This document shows, in pieces, positions 36,620 to 47,399 of a stretch of 64,000 nt of DNA. The stretch is taken from positions 159,399 through 223,398 of the forward strand of contig NZ_KB235950.1 of NCBI RefSeq assembly GCF_000332335.1. Reading direction: 5' to 3'. The stretch is from Kamptonema formosum PCC 10802. Its GTDB lineage: Bacteria > Cyanobacteriota > Cyanobacteriia > Cyanobacteriales > Oscillatoriaceae. The notes under the pieces are model-generated. The model saw only the letters and a list, made by a program, of their open reading frames with translations. It searched no databases and was not told the origin of the DNA. The position numbers and the translations under genes were made by a program. Each line of letters opens with the position of its first letter. Positions within the stretch are counted from its first letter, which is position 1.

Positions 36620-36977
36620 AGGGTTTGGGCCGGGATTTGGGGATTTGGGGATTGGGGGTTTAGCAAATTAGAAGATTGAAGTATAGCTATGACAAAGGGA
36701 TTGGAAGAATTCGTTGAGCTTACGCAGCAGATTATTGCTGCGTGTTATGAGGGGCAAAAAATTCTTGATCCCGGTCTTTACTCGTTCCCAGCCTCAGGCT
36801 GGGAACGCGATTCTGGAGGCTCTGCCTCCTTTCTCCTACAAGCAAACTAAAAGCCTAACAGCTTACCTCAAACTATCTCGGAAATGCGCGTCTCTAAATT
36901 ACCTGTGGCGCTTTTGGTGAATTTCGGAGATACAAGCACTCCGCCGCTTTGAAAACCGCGACCCATCCCTTAATCCC
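36620..36977. other. Intergenic region with dispersed repeats
   Basis: After cbiO come GGGATTTGGGGATTTGGGGA (about 36632-36651) and the hairpin GTTCCCAGCC-TCA-GGCTGGGAAC (36784-36806), then GGAGGCTCTGCCTCC. A 53-codon frame from ATG 36690 (TKGLEEFVELTQQIIAACYE, then GQKILDPGLYS) runs into the hairpin and may be the start of a truncated gene. Confidence 0.5.
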
Positions 36978-37964
36978 CTAATCCCCTAATCCCGGCTCTT
37001 TCAATTTTACCACGGCTTCCCGGTAAAGCGCCACCGCTAAGTCTCGGATGATTTCTTCGCTCTCGAAGGAATCTCCGAATTTTTTTTTTGCTGTCTCGAC
37101 GCAGAGTTTCATCAGTTCTGCTGACTCCTCGATGTGGCCGGCAATCTCCTGTTGCTGTTCTGGGGATGGTTCCTTGGGCTGTGTTTCTTCTTGGGGGGGA
37201 ATGTCGTTTTGCTTTCTTTTTTGTATTTCTTCGGAGAACCCGGACGCGATGATGCCGGCAGGGAGGGCAAATAAGCCAATCCCAATGAAGGCGAGTGCCG
37301 CACTGAAGAATTTTCCCAGGGGGGTGACGGGGTAAACGTCTCCATAGCCAACGGTTGTCAGGGTGACTACTCCCCACCACATGGCTGCCGCTATGCTGGG
37401 AAATGCTGCGGGTTGTGCTTTGTTTTCTGCATAGTACATGACCGATGAGGCAAAGATTAACAGGATTAAGACGGATAGGAATGTCATCGCTAACTCATCT
37501 TTTTTGTTTCCTATTACTTGTAAAATGGCTTGCAGCGACTGGGAGTATCTAATTAGCTTTAATAAGCGGAGCAGCCGAAAGATGTCGGCTTCTTTTATCA
37601 GCGCGACATCTGGAAATAGGGCCATTAAGTAAAAGGGCAGGATGGCCATCAAGTCGGCGATCACTAAGGGGGTGAGGGCATATCCCAGTCTCCCCCAAAT
37701 CGGATGCCGGTATCTGGGATCGGCGGTGCATGACCACAGTTGCAAAATGTATAAAATTGTAAAGTACAGTAAAACTGTCAGCTCAATTCCTGAGAAGAGT
37801 ATGTTATACTGAAAGGAGAGGGCTTTGGATGTTTCTAAAATAAAGGCGCTGACATCTAAGATGACTAAAACAGTGACGCTAATGTCGTCAAATCGGCTCA
37901 GCCAGTCCTGAGGGTCTGAGGATTCTAGGATTTCATAGACTCGGCTTTTAAGTGGTTGACTCAT
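36978..37964 (-). CDS. Voltage-gated potassium channel-like ion transporter
   Basis: About 328 aa from ATG 37964 (SQPLKSRVYEILESSDPQDW); the longer frame upstream is non-coding in character. Six membrane segments and a pore are visible: an S4 with spaced Arg/Lys (FRLLRLLKLIRYSQSLQAIL) and a pore helix with selectivity filter TLTTVGYGDVYPVTPLG, then S6 (FFSAALAFIGIGLFALPAGI). The cytoplasmic tail (about 75 residues) is Glu/Gln-rich and helical, a likely tetramerisation coil. It mediates K+ flux across the plasma or thylakoid membrane, as inferred from the family. No neighbour suggests regulation. Confidence 0.92.
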   Translation of the reverse strand: MSQPLKSRVYEILESSDPQDWLSRFDDISVTVLVILDVSAFILETSKALSFQYNILFSGIELTVLLYFTILYILQLWSCTADPRYRHPIWGRLGYALTPLVIADLMAILPFYLMALFPDVALIKEADIFRLLRLLKLIRYSQSLQAILQVIGNKKDELAMTFLSVLILLIFASSVMYYAENKAQPAAFPSIAAAMWWGVVTLTTVGYGDVYPVTPLGKFFSAALAFIGIGLFALPAGIIASGFSEEIQKRKQNDIPPQEETQPKEPSPEQQQEIAGHIEESAELMKLCVETAKKKFGDSFESEEIIRDLAVALYREAVVKLKEPGLGD

Positions 37965-38282
37965 CTGACCGGGGCGGCTGGGGCGAGCGGGATATGAATA
38001 TCTATAGCAGCTTTCAATGATTTTGGCAACCTCTGGGGGCCCAGAACCCCGGTTTCTTTGAGAACCCGGGGTTGTGCAATATCTTCCTGGGATTGAGACG
38101 CTTCTAGCTGATGTGTTAAATTGTCCCTCTTTTCTTTGCTTGGCGTAACCGGAACGGCGGCGGTTTATTAAAAAAAGCTCGCTGACGTGGGGGCTCTGGT
38201 GCGGCGAGAGCTGGGCTGCGGCTGAGGCTGCCAAATGCTATGATAATGTAAATCCCGGAAATGTCTTCAGCAATGGCCTGAC
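37965..38282. other. Divergent intergenic region between K+ channel and COP23 genes
   Basis: It contains an AACCCCGGTTTCTTTGAGAA / CCCGGGGTT hairpin relative (about 38045-38075), also found at 42794-42821. No gene seen. Confidence 0.45.
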
Positions 38283-38849
38283 ATGACGATGAAAACTCCC
38301 TCACTGGCTCAACGGTTAACCGGCTTGGCAATGGGACTGGGCGCAGCAGCCACTTTCAGTCACCCGGGCGCGGCGGAAGGTACAACCTTTTTTTGCGGCG
38401 CGAGCGATGGCATCCCCGCAACTATCGCCCGCATCCGAGGGGAAGAGGTGCCGGTGATTCTCTGGAATTCTCCAGATATCGGGGATTCCGGCGATACGCC
38501 ACAGCAGCGCTGCGAGAATGTCTCTGAAAAATTCCAGATTTATTATGACACCGGCACGCTGAATTACATTACGACGGCGAGGAGGGATGGCCAAGTGGTG
38601 GCGTGCGCCGCTCAGGGTGCGGGGGAGCCTTGCGCCGAGGTGCTGTTTCCGCTAAAGTCGGATGAGAAGAACCCCAAAAGTGCTCTGCAACGGATATTGC
38701 GCATCCGCGTTCCGGCTGACGGGCCAATCAGCGAAACAGACCCCCGCGTCTACATTAGTCTGGATAAGTATCTCAACGGTCAGTACCCCAGCTTGGATCT
38801 GACTCGCATCCGCACACCGGCCTCTGAATCTGACAATTCCCCCCAGTGA
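38283..38849 (+). CDS. COP23 domain protein (circadian oscillating polypeptide family)
   Basis: A 188-aa secreted protein with a signal peptide (RLTGLAMGLGAAATFSHPGA, cleavage probably after AAEG). The mature part has the COP23 pattern: TTFFCGASDGIPATIAR, PVILWNSPDI, TPQQRCENVSEKFQIYYDTG, NYITTARRDGQVVACAAQGA and CAEVLFPL, with four Cys (FFCG, QRCE, VVACA, EPCAE) likely paired in disulfides. COP23 proteins are cyanobacterial, exported and of unknown function. ATG 38289 is an alternative start. It heads a series of same-strand genes: the 59-aa gene, a pentapeptide protein and a TPR-CHAT protein. Confidence 0.85.
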   Translation: MTMKTPSLAQRLTGLAMGLGAAATFSHPGAAEGTTFFCGASDGIPATIARIRGEEVPVILWNSPDIGDSGDTPQQRCENVSEKFQIYYDTGTLNYITTARRDGQVVACAAQGAGEPCAEVLFPLKSDEKNPKSALQRILRIRVPADGPISETDPRVYISLDKYLNGQYPSLDLTRIRTPASESDNSPQ

Positions 38850-38903
38850 GGGCGGACTGACGCACCCGAACACGATCTGAAAGGTGACGGGAAATTCAAC
38901 TTT

Positions 38904-39083
38904 ATGGGCTTATATTTTTCCTACAGTTTTTTCAGGAGACTGCCGGCGGCGCTTTTGGGTCCGGCTATCGCACAGGGGCAAAATCCCGGTTCGGGCGCAA
39001 CCGCAGTCACCGGCAACTTCAAAAATCAGTTGGAATTCTCTGGCCTGAAAATTTGGCGATCGACTGATAGCGGAGAGCCCTGA
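38904..39083 (+). CDS. 59-aa small protein translationally coupled to the pentapeptide gene
   Basis: MGLYFSYSFFRRLPAALLGP then AIAQGQNPGSGATAVTG, NFKNQLEFSGLKIWRSTDSG and EP. The N-terminus (FFRRLPAALLGPAIAQGQ) looks like a short signal peptide with cleavage after AIAQG, leaving a roughly 35-residue polar product. Its TGA overlaps the ATG of the next gene (TGATG at 39081-39085), which is typical of coupled genes. It lies 55 bp after COP23. I know no homologue; the coding call rests on position, overlap and signal-like N-terminus. Confidence 0.5.
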   Translation: MGLYFSYSFFRRLPAALLGPAIAQGQNPGSGATAVTGNFKNQLEFSGLKIWRSTDSGEP

Positions 39084-39931
39084 TGTCGTATCATAAAGTC
39101 ACAATAAAAATACTGACAGCTGTTACAATTATATATCATACTTTCGGTTGGTCAAATTTTTCTCAGGCTCAAAACCTCCAAGAAATCAATCAATTGCGTG
39201 ACACGAATCAATGTCAGGGATGCGATCTCAGAGGTGCCAGTCTCAGCCGCGCCGACCTCAAAGGAGTCAACTTGAGCCGCGCCGACTTGAGCGGTGCCGA
39301 TCTCAAGTATGCTAACCTGGAGAGTTCCGATTTGAGCGGCAGCAACCTGCAAAATGCCGGACTGCATTTTGCCAACCTGGAAAATGCGGATCTCAGAGGT
39401 GCTGACCTCAGCAATGTTAACCTCTCTGCGGCCACACTCAAAAATGCCAGAATCGACCGGACGACAAAAATTGACGCCAAATGGCGTCTGGTTTGGGAGA
39501 TTGTCAGTCTGGGAGGGCGAGGGCGAGATATTAGCGGTGCCGATTTGAGTCAAGCGAATTTGCAAGCGGCGAACTTGAGTGGGGCGAACTTAAGTGGGTC
39601 TGATTTGAGTGCTGCCCAACTGAATAATGCTAACCTCAATAGTGTCAACCTGAACGGTGCTAAACTGATTAATGCGGACTTGAATCGCGCTAACCTAACT
39701 CACGCTAAGCTCAGGAATGCTAACCTGAGGGATGCTAACCTGAGCGGTGCTGACCTCAGCGCTGCTGACTTGAAAGGTGCGGATTTGAGGGGTGCGGACT
39801 TGAGGGGCGCTGATTTAAGAAGCGATGCTTACTGGGGGAATACGCGACTGGAAGGGGCTAACCTGGAAGGGGCCAATCTGTGCGGGGCGATCGTAAGCGA
39901 TGGGAAAAGATCCGAGCAAGGCTGTGATTAG
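39083..39931 (+). CDS. Secreted pentapeptide-repeat protein
   Basis: A 282-aa protein with a signal peptide (IKILTAVTIIYHTFGWSNFS, then QAQ). Pentapeptide A(D/N)LXX repeats cover residues about 45-130 and 150-275 (GADLKYANLESSDLSGSNL; ANLSGANLSGSDLSAAQL), interrupted by a non-repeat stretch (KIDAKWRLVWEIVSLGGRGR). Such repeats form a right-handed quadrilateral beta-helix. CQGCDLRG before the first coil provides a Cys pair. It is exported, like COP23 and the CHAT protein around it. The molecular role is unknown. Confidence 0.88.
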   Translation: MSYHKVTIKILTAVTIIYHTFGWSNFSQAQNLQEINQLRDTNQCQGCDLRGASLSRADLKGVNLSRADLSGADLKYANLESSDLSGSNLQNAGLHFANLENADLRGADLSNVNLSAATLKNARIDRTTKIDAKWRLVWEIVSLGGRGRDISGADLSQANLQAANLSGANLSGSDLSAAQLNNANLNSVNLNGAKLINADLNRANLTHAKLRNANLRDANLSGADLSAADLKGADLRGADLRGADLRSDAYWGNTRLEGANLEGANLCGAIVSDGKRSEQGCD

Positions 39932-40059
39932 TAGAGACAAGGGCAGGCGCGCTATACAACTTAATAATGTAAAAAAAATTAACCGCGCCATAAAAAAATG
40001 CTATATAATTAATAATTAAGTTATAGATCATCTGCCAAAGCTGCTTTGAGAGGACTTAA

Positions 40060-42708
40060 ATGCTGCCTTCCCGCTTTCGCTCCCTCAGCCTTGTGACGGT
40101 TATTCTGTTAATGCCGGCAATCCTCGCACTCCCCTCCTCGCCTTATGGGAGAGGGGATTGGCAGTTGAGGGGCGCAGCAGCAGCACAGGAACGCAGCAAC
40201 ACACCGGCAGTCCCCAGCGCCGGTGAAGCGGACCGGCTCTTTCAACAATGTGCCGAGCAATTGCGCACCGGCTACTTTCGAGACGCCCTGCAAACCTGCC
40301 AGCAAGTTCTCGCCATTCGCCAGCAGCTCAACGACACAGCCGGCATCGCAGACACCCTAAACCAGATGGGTGAAGTTCTCCTCAATCTGAGCGAATACGA
40401 GACAGCTTTAGAAAATTTAGAGCGAGCGAGAGCGCTTTACAAACAGCTAAACAATCCCGCCGGTGAGGCGGTGGCTCTCAACCATATCGGTTTTGTTTAC
40501 CGCCGGCAGGGCAAGTATTCCCAAGCTTTGAATTCGCACCGGCAAGCCTTGCAAATAGCTCAAAAAATTGCTAAACTGGAAGTGGAGGGAGAATCGCTCC
40601 ACAACATCGCTGCTGTCAGGGCCGATTTGGGCGAGTATGGCGAGGCGCTGGAACTGTACCGGCAAGCTTTAGCGATTCGCCGGCAAGTGGGCGACAAGCG
40701 GGGCGAAGGGCGCACCCTAAATAATATAGCCGGCGTTTACGACACTCTGGGAGATAGCAAGAAAGCGCTGGAATCCTACCAGCAAGCCCTAGCCATTCGC
40801 CAGGAAATTGGCGACAGAGCCGGTGCCGGTCGCATTCTCAATAACATCGGGGTATTATACCGGCAGCAGGCAGAATATTCTCAAGCCATCAGTTACTTCG
40901 AGCGAGCTTTGCCTGCGCTTCAAGAAACCGGCGACAGGGGAAGCCTGAACAGCACGCTCAACAGCCTTGGCGCTCTTTACGAAAGTGCCGGCAAGTATCC
41001 GGAGGCGCTGGCATCCTACCAGCAAGCGCTGGCACTCGCCAGAGAAATTGGCGACAAACCCGGCGCGAGAAAAGCGCTCAGCAATATCGGGTTTGTCTTT
41101 GCCCGACAGAACCAGCCGGAGTTAGGGATTGTTTTCTACAAGCAAGCCGTCAACATTACCGAGGCGATCCGGCAAGATTTGCGGCAGCTGTCTCGGGAAG
41201 AGCAGCAGTCTTACACAGAAACAGTAGCCGACACCTATCGCAGTTTGGCTGACCTGCTGCTCAGGGAAAATCGGGTGCTGGAAGCGCAACAGGTTCTGGA
41301 TTTGCTCAAGGTTCAGGAACTCGACGACTACCTGAAAACCGTGCGGGGAAATGAGCGGACATCTGGGGGGGTGGACTTGCTGCCCTCTGAACAGGGGGTA
41401 TCAGCGGAGTGGGCGCGCATTCAAGACAGGGCAATTCAGCTGGGAAAAGAACTGGCAGAACTGCAAAAGATTCCACCGGCATCCCGAACGCCGGCCCAGC
41501 AATTGCGCTTAGCGGAACTGGAGAAAATTCAGCAGGAAATTCGCCAGCAATTTAGGGAATTCAGCCGCCGTCCTGAGGTAGTGGCGCGGGTGCGGCAGCT
41601 CGACGGAACAGCAGCAGGAGAAAATCTGGATTTGCCCCGTCTCAACCGGCTGCGAGAGACTCTGCAAAAACTGCGGCGAAGAGAGAGCGGGAAGACGCCT
41701 GTGGTGCTGTATCCGCTGGTGCTGGAAGACCGGCTGGAATTGGTGCTGGTGAGTGCGGATTCGACCCCGATTCACCGCACAGTGCCGGTGCGGCGGAAAG
41801 AACTTATTGAAGCGATTGCAGCCTTTCGGGAAGCGCTCACGAATCGCACAAAATCAGTTATCAAAGTTCAGGAGTCCGCGCGTTTGCTGTATGGCTGGCT
41901 GATTCAGCCGGTGGAAAAGGACCTGGCGCAAGCCAGCGCCGAAATCATTCTCTACGCTCCTGATAGCCAGTTGCGCTACATTCCCCTCGCCGCTCTTTTT
42001 GATGGCAAGCAGTGGCTGGCGCAGCGCTTCAGCGTCAATAATATCACTGCTGCCAGCCTGACGAACTTCGACACCCCACCGCAAAATCAGCCCCGCATTC
42101 TTGCCGGTGCCTTTACCACCGGCAGTTACAGCGTCTGGGTGGGGACGCGCCAGGTTCCCTTCGCTGGGTTGCCGTTTGCCGGTCAGGAAGTGGAAAATCT
42201 GGCGGTTCTATTTCCGGGGACGACGAAATTGCTAGACCGGGACTTCAGCCGCGACGCCACTGTGCCCCGCATGAATCAGTACAGCACTGTCCATCTGGCA
42301 ACCCATGCGGAGTTTGCCAGCGGTCAGCCAGAAGATTCTTTTATTCTTTTTGGGGATGGCAGTCGCGTTACGCTCGCAGATGTGGGAGACTGGAAATTGT
42401 CGAATGTGGATTTGATGGTGCTGAGCGCCTGCAAAACTGGCGTCGGCGGTGTGCTGGGGAATGGGGTGGAGATTTTGGGCTTTGGCTACCAGATGCAGCA
42501 AGCCGGTGCGAGGGCGTCGGTGGCTTCTCTGTGGTCTGTGGACGACGGCAGCACGCAAGTGCTGATGGATGCTTTCTATGCGGCGCTGAAAACCGGCACC
42601 GTCACGAAAGCCGAAGCCCTGCGAACCGCTCAAATCTCCCTGATTGCCGGCAGCTACCGCCACCCTTACTACTGGGCTCCGTTTATTTTGATTGGCAATG
42701 GGCTGTGA
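40060..42708 (+). CDS. TPR-CHAT protease-like protein (secreted)
   Basis: An 882-aa protein. The signal peptide (LSLVTVILLMPAILALPSS) is extended by YGRGDWQLRGAAAAQ, which is encoded by a dispersed CTCCCCTCCTCGCCTTATGG repeat. TPRs cover about residues 60-400 (about eight 40-residue units such as YRQALAIRRQVGDKRGEGRT). A coiled linker (about 430-560) leads to a C-terminal CHAT domain (about 580-880) with catalytic His749 (VHLATHAEF) and Cys791 (LSACKTGVGG). CHAT is a caspase/separase-related peptidase fold. It follows the COP23/pentapeptide genes on the same strand and likely acts in the periplasm or outside. Substrate unknown. Confidence 0.93.
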   Translation: MLPSRFRSLSLVTVILLMPAILALPSSPYGRGDWQLRGAAAAQERSNTPAVPSAGEADRLFQQCAEQLRTGYFRDALQTCQQVLAIRQQLNDTAGIADTLNQMGEVLLNLSEYETALENLERARALYKQLNNPAGEAVALNHIGFVYRRQGKYSQALNSHRQALQIAQKIAKLEVEGESLHNIAAVRADLGEYGEALELYRQALAIRRQVGDKRGEGRTLNNIAGVYDTLGDSKKALESYQQALAIRQEIGDRAGAGRILNNIGVLYRQQAEYSQAISYFERALPALQETGDRGSLNSTLNSLGALYESAGKYPEALASYQQALALAREIGDKPGARKALSNIGFVFARQNQPELGIVFYKQAVNITEAIRQDLRQLSREEQQSYTETVADTYRSLADLLLRENRVLEAQQVLDLLKVQELDDYLKTVRGNERTSGGVDLLPSEQGVSAEWARIQDRAIQLGKELAELQKIPPASRTPAQQLRLAELEKIQQEIRQQFREFSRRPEVVARVRQLDGTAAGENLDLPRLNRLRETLQKLRRRESGKTPVVLYPLVLEDRLELVLVSADSTPIHRTVPVRRKELIEAIAAFREALTNRTKSVIKVQESARLLYGWLIQPVEKDLAQASAEIILYAPDSQLRYIPLAALFDGKQWLAQRFSVNNITAASLTNFDTPPQNQPRILAGAFTTGSYSVWVGTRQVPFAGLPFAGQEVENLAVLFPGTTKLLDRDFSRDATVPRMNQYSTVHLATHAEFASGQPEDSFILFGDGSRVTLADVGDWKLSNVDLMVLSACKTGVGGVLGNGVEILGFGYQMQQAGARASVASLWSVDDGSTQVLMDAFYAALKTGTVTKAEALRTAQISLIAGSYRHPYYWAPFILIGNGL

Positions 42709-43160
42709 GGGGATTGGGCGGATTTGGGATTTGGGATAAAGGAACCGCAGGGTGCGCAGATACAGCGAGTTCTGTCCCTTCGTGTGAATTTCAGAACCCC
42801 GGTTTCTTTAACCCGGGGTTCGGGGCCCTCAGCGGTTGCGCCCATCATTTAGAACTGCTATAGCTGTAATTTATGTCCAGTTGATTTACCGCACGAATGC
42901 CCCCTCACCCCCCTCCCCCCTGTCCCACAAGGGGAGAGGGGGAGTGAGAAAAAACGGCGTCACGCAGTGGCTGGCCAAACCCGATTGAACAGCGCCAGCC
43001 TGACCCGTGTCAAAATCTCTCAGGTGTTATATAATAAGAGTGCAGTCGCCATAGATGAGCCACTTTTTAAGCGTCAGGGAAGATAGTTTGAGCGAAACGT
43101 TAAATTATAAATTAGTCCCCCTCTTTCAGTCAACCCCTCAACACAAAAAGGTAAGTCATA
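42709..43160. other. Intergenic region before the histidine kinase
   Basis: It contains the hairpin at 42794-42821, a CCCCTCACCCCCCTCCCCCC / CACAAGGGGAGAGGGGGAG dispersed repeat (about 42900-42950) and a TATAAT at 43030-43035 with a weak GTGTCA 17 bases upstream. No gene seen. Confidence 0.5.
42794..42821 (+). terminator. Hairpin downstream of the TPR-CHAT gene
   Basis: GAACCCCGG (42794-42802) and CCGGGGTTC (42813-42821) pair around a 10-base loop, 86 bases after the stop codon. There is no long U-run, so it may be a dispersed repeat that also terminates. Confidence 0.45.
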
Positions 43161-46100
43161 ATGGCTAACCGAAAATCAAAAACTCTCGACAGGACCCGCT
43201 CGCAACTGGAGGCCAAAAGGCGCGACAGTGAGGAGCAATTTCGCTTGATGGCTGAGACAGCCCCATTCACGATTTGGATCGCAGATGGTTCCGGGGGCTG
43301 GAATTACTGCAATTCGGTCTGGCTGGAACTGACAGGGCGTCCCCTGTCCGGGCAGCAAGGGATGGGCTGGCTGAGCAGCATCCATCCAGAGGACAGACAG
43401 CGGTGTCGGGACACCTATCTCGCCGCCGTTAAGGTCGGGGAAAAGTTCCAGATAGAGTGCCGGTCGCTGGGAGCGAGTGGGGAGTGCCGGTGGGTAATGC
43501 ATGCCGGCGCACCGCGATTTGCCCCGGATGGCAGCTTGATGGGTTACACCGGCACCGCCACGGATATAACAGACACAAAAATAGCAGAAATCGCGCTGCA
43601 GCGGGGAAATGAGGATCTGGAGCGGCGAGTTGAAGAGCGCACTGCAGAACTGGTTTCTAGAAACGCGCAATTGCAGCAAGCGATTGCTGAGCTGGAGGCA
43701 GCTAAAATGGAGCTAGACCGGCTGTTCAGCGTTTCCGCTGACTTGCTGGCGATTGCGGATATGGACGGGTATTTTAAGCGAGTCAATCCTGCTGTAGAAA
43801 CTATCTTGGGCTACACAGCTGAGGAATTTTTGGCGGCTCGCTGGATAGAGCTGATTCACCCAGACGACCGAGCTAGAACTGTGGCGGAAGGCGAAGAGCA
43901 AATCGCCACGGGAAAACCGTCGGTTCAATTTGAGAATCGCTATCGCTGTAAAGATGGGTCGTACAAGTGGCTGGCTTGGAACTCAATGCCGGTTCCTGAG
44001 GAAGGGTTCATTTGTGCGGTGGCGCGTGACATCACCGAGCGCAAACACGCAGAAGAAGCCTTGCGCGAGAGCGAACAGCGATACCAAACTTTGGCGAGAC
44101 TGTCGCCGGTGGGAATATTCCGCAGCGACGCCGAAGGAAACAACACCTACGCCAACGAGCGCTGGTGCGAGATTGCCGGACAGACTTTAGAAACTGCGGG
44201 GGGAAATGGCTGGGCAGAGGCAGTGCATCCTGAAGACAGGGAGCGAGCCTTTACCGCCTGGAGGACTGCTGCGCTCAGTGGCGTGCCGTTTCAAAATGAA
44301 ATGAGGCTGGTGCGTCCTGATGGCAGTTTGGTGTGGTGCTTGGTGCAGGCAATTCCTGAGATGGGGGAGGATGGTAGACTCCGAGGCTATGTGGGAACAG
44401 TTACGGATATTAGTGACCGCAAACAAGCTGAAATTGCTTTGCAAGAATCTGAGGCGCGGTTCCAGGGGTTGGCGGAAAACTTGCCGGGATTGATCTATCA
44501 GTACCGGTACTGTGCCGGCAATCCCAGAGGAGAGTTTCCTTATATCAGTGCCGGTTGCTGTGACCTTTTTGAGTTAGAGCCAGAAACCGTCGTGCGAAAT
44601 GGTGACTTGATTTGGCAGCAAGTTCACCCGGAGGACGAGAGGGGCTTGGCGGAGTCTGTTCTCGCCGCCGCACACACTGGGCAGTGGCGCAGGGAGTGGC
44701 GCAGCATCACGCCATCCGGCAAGATCAAGTGGATTCAAGGAGTAGCCAGACTCAAACAGGAAGTGGACGGCATTATGCTTTGGGATGGCTTGATGCTAGA
44801 TATCACTGAGCGCAAATTTCTGGAAGAAGAATTAGCCCTGCGGCAAGCGCAATTTGACGCTTTCTTCACTGCTGCCCCCGCCGGCATGGTGATTCTCGAC
44901 ACCGACCTGCGCTACTCGCAAATTAATCGCGCTTTAGCGGCAATGGGGGGGCGGTCAGTCGGGGACTATCTGGGCAAGACGCTCAGGGAAGCAGAGCCGC
45001 AACTGGCTGAGGCTATAGAGCCACTGTACCGGCAAATGTTGGCGACCGGCAAGCCCCTGCTCAATCAGGAGCTGAGCGGTGAAATTGCCAGCGATCCTGG
45101 TGTTGACCGGCACTGGCTGTGCTCTTATTTTCCCCTTCCCGGTCAGGACGGAACTCCCATCGGTTTGGGCGCAGTGGTTGTGGAAATTACCGATCTCAAG
45201 CAAGCCGAGCAAGCTCAAGCCCGACTGACTGCGCTCCTGGAAGCCACCACGGACTTTGTTGCCATGTCTGATGCGGCTGGACGGATGATCTACGTTAACA
45301 GAGCCGGTCGCTTAATGGTGGGAATTGGCGAAGATGAAGACATTACCGCTCTCACTATCCCCGATTTTATCCCAGACTCAGAAATTGAGAAGTCGGCCAG
45401 TGAAATTATCCCAACCTGTGTGAGCGAGGGGGTGTGGAGAGGCGAGTTTGCCCTGCAACATCGCAATGGGACGGTAATTCCTGTATCCCAGGTTTCCATG
45501 TCCCACAAATCGGAAAGCGGCGAGGTGGAGTTCCTGTCAGTCATCGCTCGCGATATCACGCAGCGCGTACAAGCTGAAGAGGCGCTGCGCAAAAGTGAGG
45601 GACTGTACCGCACTTTGGTGGATAATTTTCCCGATGGAGCGGTATTTCTATTTGACCCCGACTTGCGCTACATCCTCGCCGGTGGCTCTGAGCTAGAGCG
45701 GCTGGGTTTTGACTCAGCCTCTGTAGAGGGTAAAAATGCTGTGGAATTTTGGCCGGCAGGAGCTCGCGAGCGAATTGCCCAGCTTCACCGCGCGGCGATT
45801 GCCGGTGAGGTGAGGGCGGAAGAAAACGCTTGGAGTGGGAACATCTACTTCATGCAAACGCTGCCGGTAAAAAATCACCAGGGAGAAATTTTTGCCGGCA
45901 TGCTCGTCTCCCAGAATATCACCGAATACAAACAAGCCGAAGAGGCGCTGAGGCAATCGGAAGCCCAGTTGCGAGAGCAAGCGCAGCGGGCGGAATTGCT
46001 CAACCGGCTGGCGAGCCAGATCCGCCAGTCCCTGGACTTGGACACACTCTTAAAAACAGCGGTGAACTCCACCCGCAATGTGCTTGCGATTGACCGCTGT

Positions 46101-47399
46101 CACTTCGCCTGGTATCGCCCCCACGCCAATCCACCCTCTTGGGAGGTGATTGAGGAAGCCAAAGCACCGGCTCTCCCCAGCCAATTGGGTTTTTATCCCG
46201 CCAGTGACGTCGGACCCGTCACCGATACAATTATAGCAGGAGAAATGATTTGTGTCAGTGAGGCAGACAAGTTTCCCGAACCGATTTTTCGGCAATTTTT
46301 GCTCAAGTTGGGCCACAAATCGGAGGCCGTTCTTCCCATTAAAACGCGCTCCGAGGAAATTGGCGTGCTGATATTTGCCTCTTGCTATTCAGCCCACTAC
46401 TGGAGCCAAAGTGAAATAGAACTCCTGCAAGCCGTGAGCGAGCAAGTGGGCATTGCCATCAACCAAGCCGAACTCTACGAGCGAACCCGCAAAGCTGCCC
46501 AAGAGGCGACGGCTAAGAGCCAGCAGCTGGAACTCGCTTTGCAGCAACTCCAGCGCACCCAGTCCCAGCTGATTCAGAGTGAAAAAATGTCCTCCCTAGG
46601 CCAGCTCGTCGCGGGGGTAGCTCACGAAATTAACAATCCGGTTAGCTTTATTTATGGCAATGTTGAGCATGCCAGAGAGTACGCCGGCGATCTGTTAAGC
46701 CTGATTCAGCTCTACCGCGACACTTATCCCCATCCCGCCGCTGCAATTGAAGCCGAAATAGAGGCAATCGACCTGGATTTTCTCACAGAAGACATGCCAA
46801 AGCTGCTCGATTCGATGAAAATGGGAGCAGAGCGCATCGGTGAGATCGTGCGCTCTTTGCGCACCTTTTCCCGGCTCGACGAAGCGGCGGTCAAAGAAGT
46901 CAACCTCCACGAAGGCATCGACAGCACTCTAATGATCCTGCAAAACCGCTTGAAGCAGCGCCCCGATCATCCGGCAATTCAGGTGATTAAAGAGTACGGC
47001 GACTTACCTTTAGTGGAGTGCTGCGCCGGCCAGCTGAATCAAGTGTTTATGAATCTCCTGAATAATGCCATTGACGCCCTAGACGAACAGCAAGCCAAGG
47101 TGACGCCCGAAGACCTGAAGGCCAATCCCAGCACCATAAAAATTGTTACCTCCGCCCTCGATAAGGAGTGGGTCGCTATCTCGATTGCCGACAGCGGTTC
47201 CGGAATCCCCGAGGCTGTGAAAAAGCGGCTATTTGACCCATTCTTTACCACTAAACCTGTGGGCAAAGGCACGGGACTGGGCCTGTCTATCAGCTATCAA
47301 ATTGTGGTAGAAAAGCACGGCGGCAGGTTATATTGCAACTCGCAGCTGGGCAAGGGTGCGGAGTTTGTCATGGAGATTCCGGTCCGGCAAAGCCGGTGA
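43161..47399 (+). CDS. Multi-PAS / GAF sensor histidine kinase
   Basis: A 1412-aa cytosolic sensor kinase. Seven PAS domains follow one another (about residues 20-135, 185-300, 305-430, 432-560, 562-690, 692-815, 817-940), several with PAC ends such as [16 protein letters not shown] and [14 protein letters not shown] domain covers about 960-1110. A coiled coil leads to the H-box [20 protein letters not shown] with His1155. The ATPase has an N-box ([15 protein letters not shown]), G1 (IADSGSGIP), F-box (FDPFFTTKP) and G2 (GKGTGLGLS). There is no receiver domain or membrane segment. It probably senses redox or small molecules. The partner regulator is not adjacent. It lies between the CHAT and metacaspase genes. 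Confidence 0.95.
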   Translation: MANRKSKTLDRTRSQLEAKRRDSEEQFRLMAETAPFTIWIADGSGGWNYCNSVWLELTGRPLSGQQGMGWLSSIHPEDRQRCRDTYLAAVKVGEKFQIECRSLGASGECRWVMHAGAPRFAPDGSLMGYTGTATDITDTKIAEIALQRGNEDLERRVEERTAELVSRNAQLQQAIAELEAAKMELDRLFSVSADLLAIADMDGYFKRVNPAVETILGYTAEEFLAARWIELIHPDDRARTVAEGEEQIATGKPSVQFENRYRCKDGSYKWLAWNSMPVPEEGFICAVARDITERKHAEEALRESEQRYQTLARLSPVGIFRSDAEGNNTYANERWCEIAGQTLETAGGNGWAEAVHPEDRERAFTAWRTAALSGVPFQNEMRLVRPDGSLVWCLVQAIPEMGEDGRLRGYVGTVTDISDRKQAEIALQESEARFQGLAENLPGLIYQYRYCAGNPRGEFPYISAGCCDLFELEPETVVRNGDLIWQQVHPEDERGLAESVLAAAHTGQWRREWRSITPSGKIKWIQGVARLKQEVDGIMLWDGLMLDITERKFLEEELALRQAQFDAFFTAAPAGMVILDTDLRYSQINRALAAMGGRSVGDYLGKTLREAEPQLAEAIEPLYRQMLATGKPLLNQELSGEIASDPGVDRHWLCSYFPLPGQDGTPIGLGAVVVEITDLKQAEQAQARLTALLEATTDFVAMSDAAGRMIYVNRAGRLMVGIGEDEDITALTIPDFIPDSEIEKSASEIIPTCVSEGVWRGEFALQHRNGTVIPVSQVSMSHKSESGEVEFLSVIARDITQRVQAEEALRKSEGLYRTLVDNFPDGAVFLFDPDLRYILAGGSELERLGFDSASVEGKNAVEFWPAGARERIAQLHRAAIAGEVRAEENAWSGNIYFMQTLPVKNHQGEIFAGMLVSQNITEYKQAEEALRQSEAQLREQAQRAELLNRLASQIRQSLDLDTLLKTAVNSTRNVLAIDRCHFAWYRPHANPPSWEVIEEAKAPALPSQLGFYPASDVGPVTDTIIAGEMICVSEADKFPEPIFRQFLLKLGHKSEAVLPIKTRSEEIGVLIFASCYSAHYWSQSEIELLQAVSEQVGIAINQAELYERTRKAAQEATAKSQQLELALQQLQRTQSQLIQSEKMSSLGQLVAGVAHEINNPVSFIYGNVEHAREYAGDLLSLIQLYRDTYPHPAAAIEAEIEAIDLDFLTEDMPKLLDSMKMGAERIGEIVRSLRTFSRLDEAAVKEVNLHEGIDSTLMILQNRLKQRPDHPAIQVIKEYGDLPLVECCAGQLNQVFMNLLNNAIDALDEQQAKVTPEDLKANPSTIKIVTSALDKEWVAISIADSGSGIPEAVKKRLFDPFFTTKPVGKGTGLGLSISYQIVVEKHGGRLYCNSQLGKGAEFVMEIPVRQSR

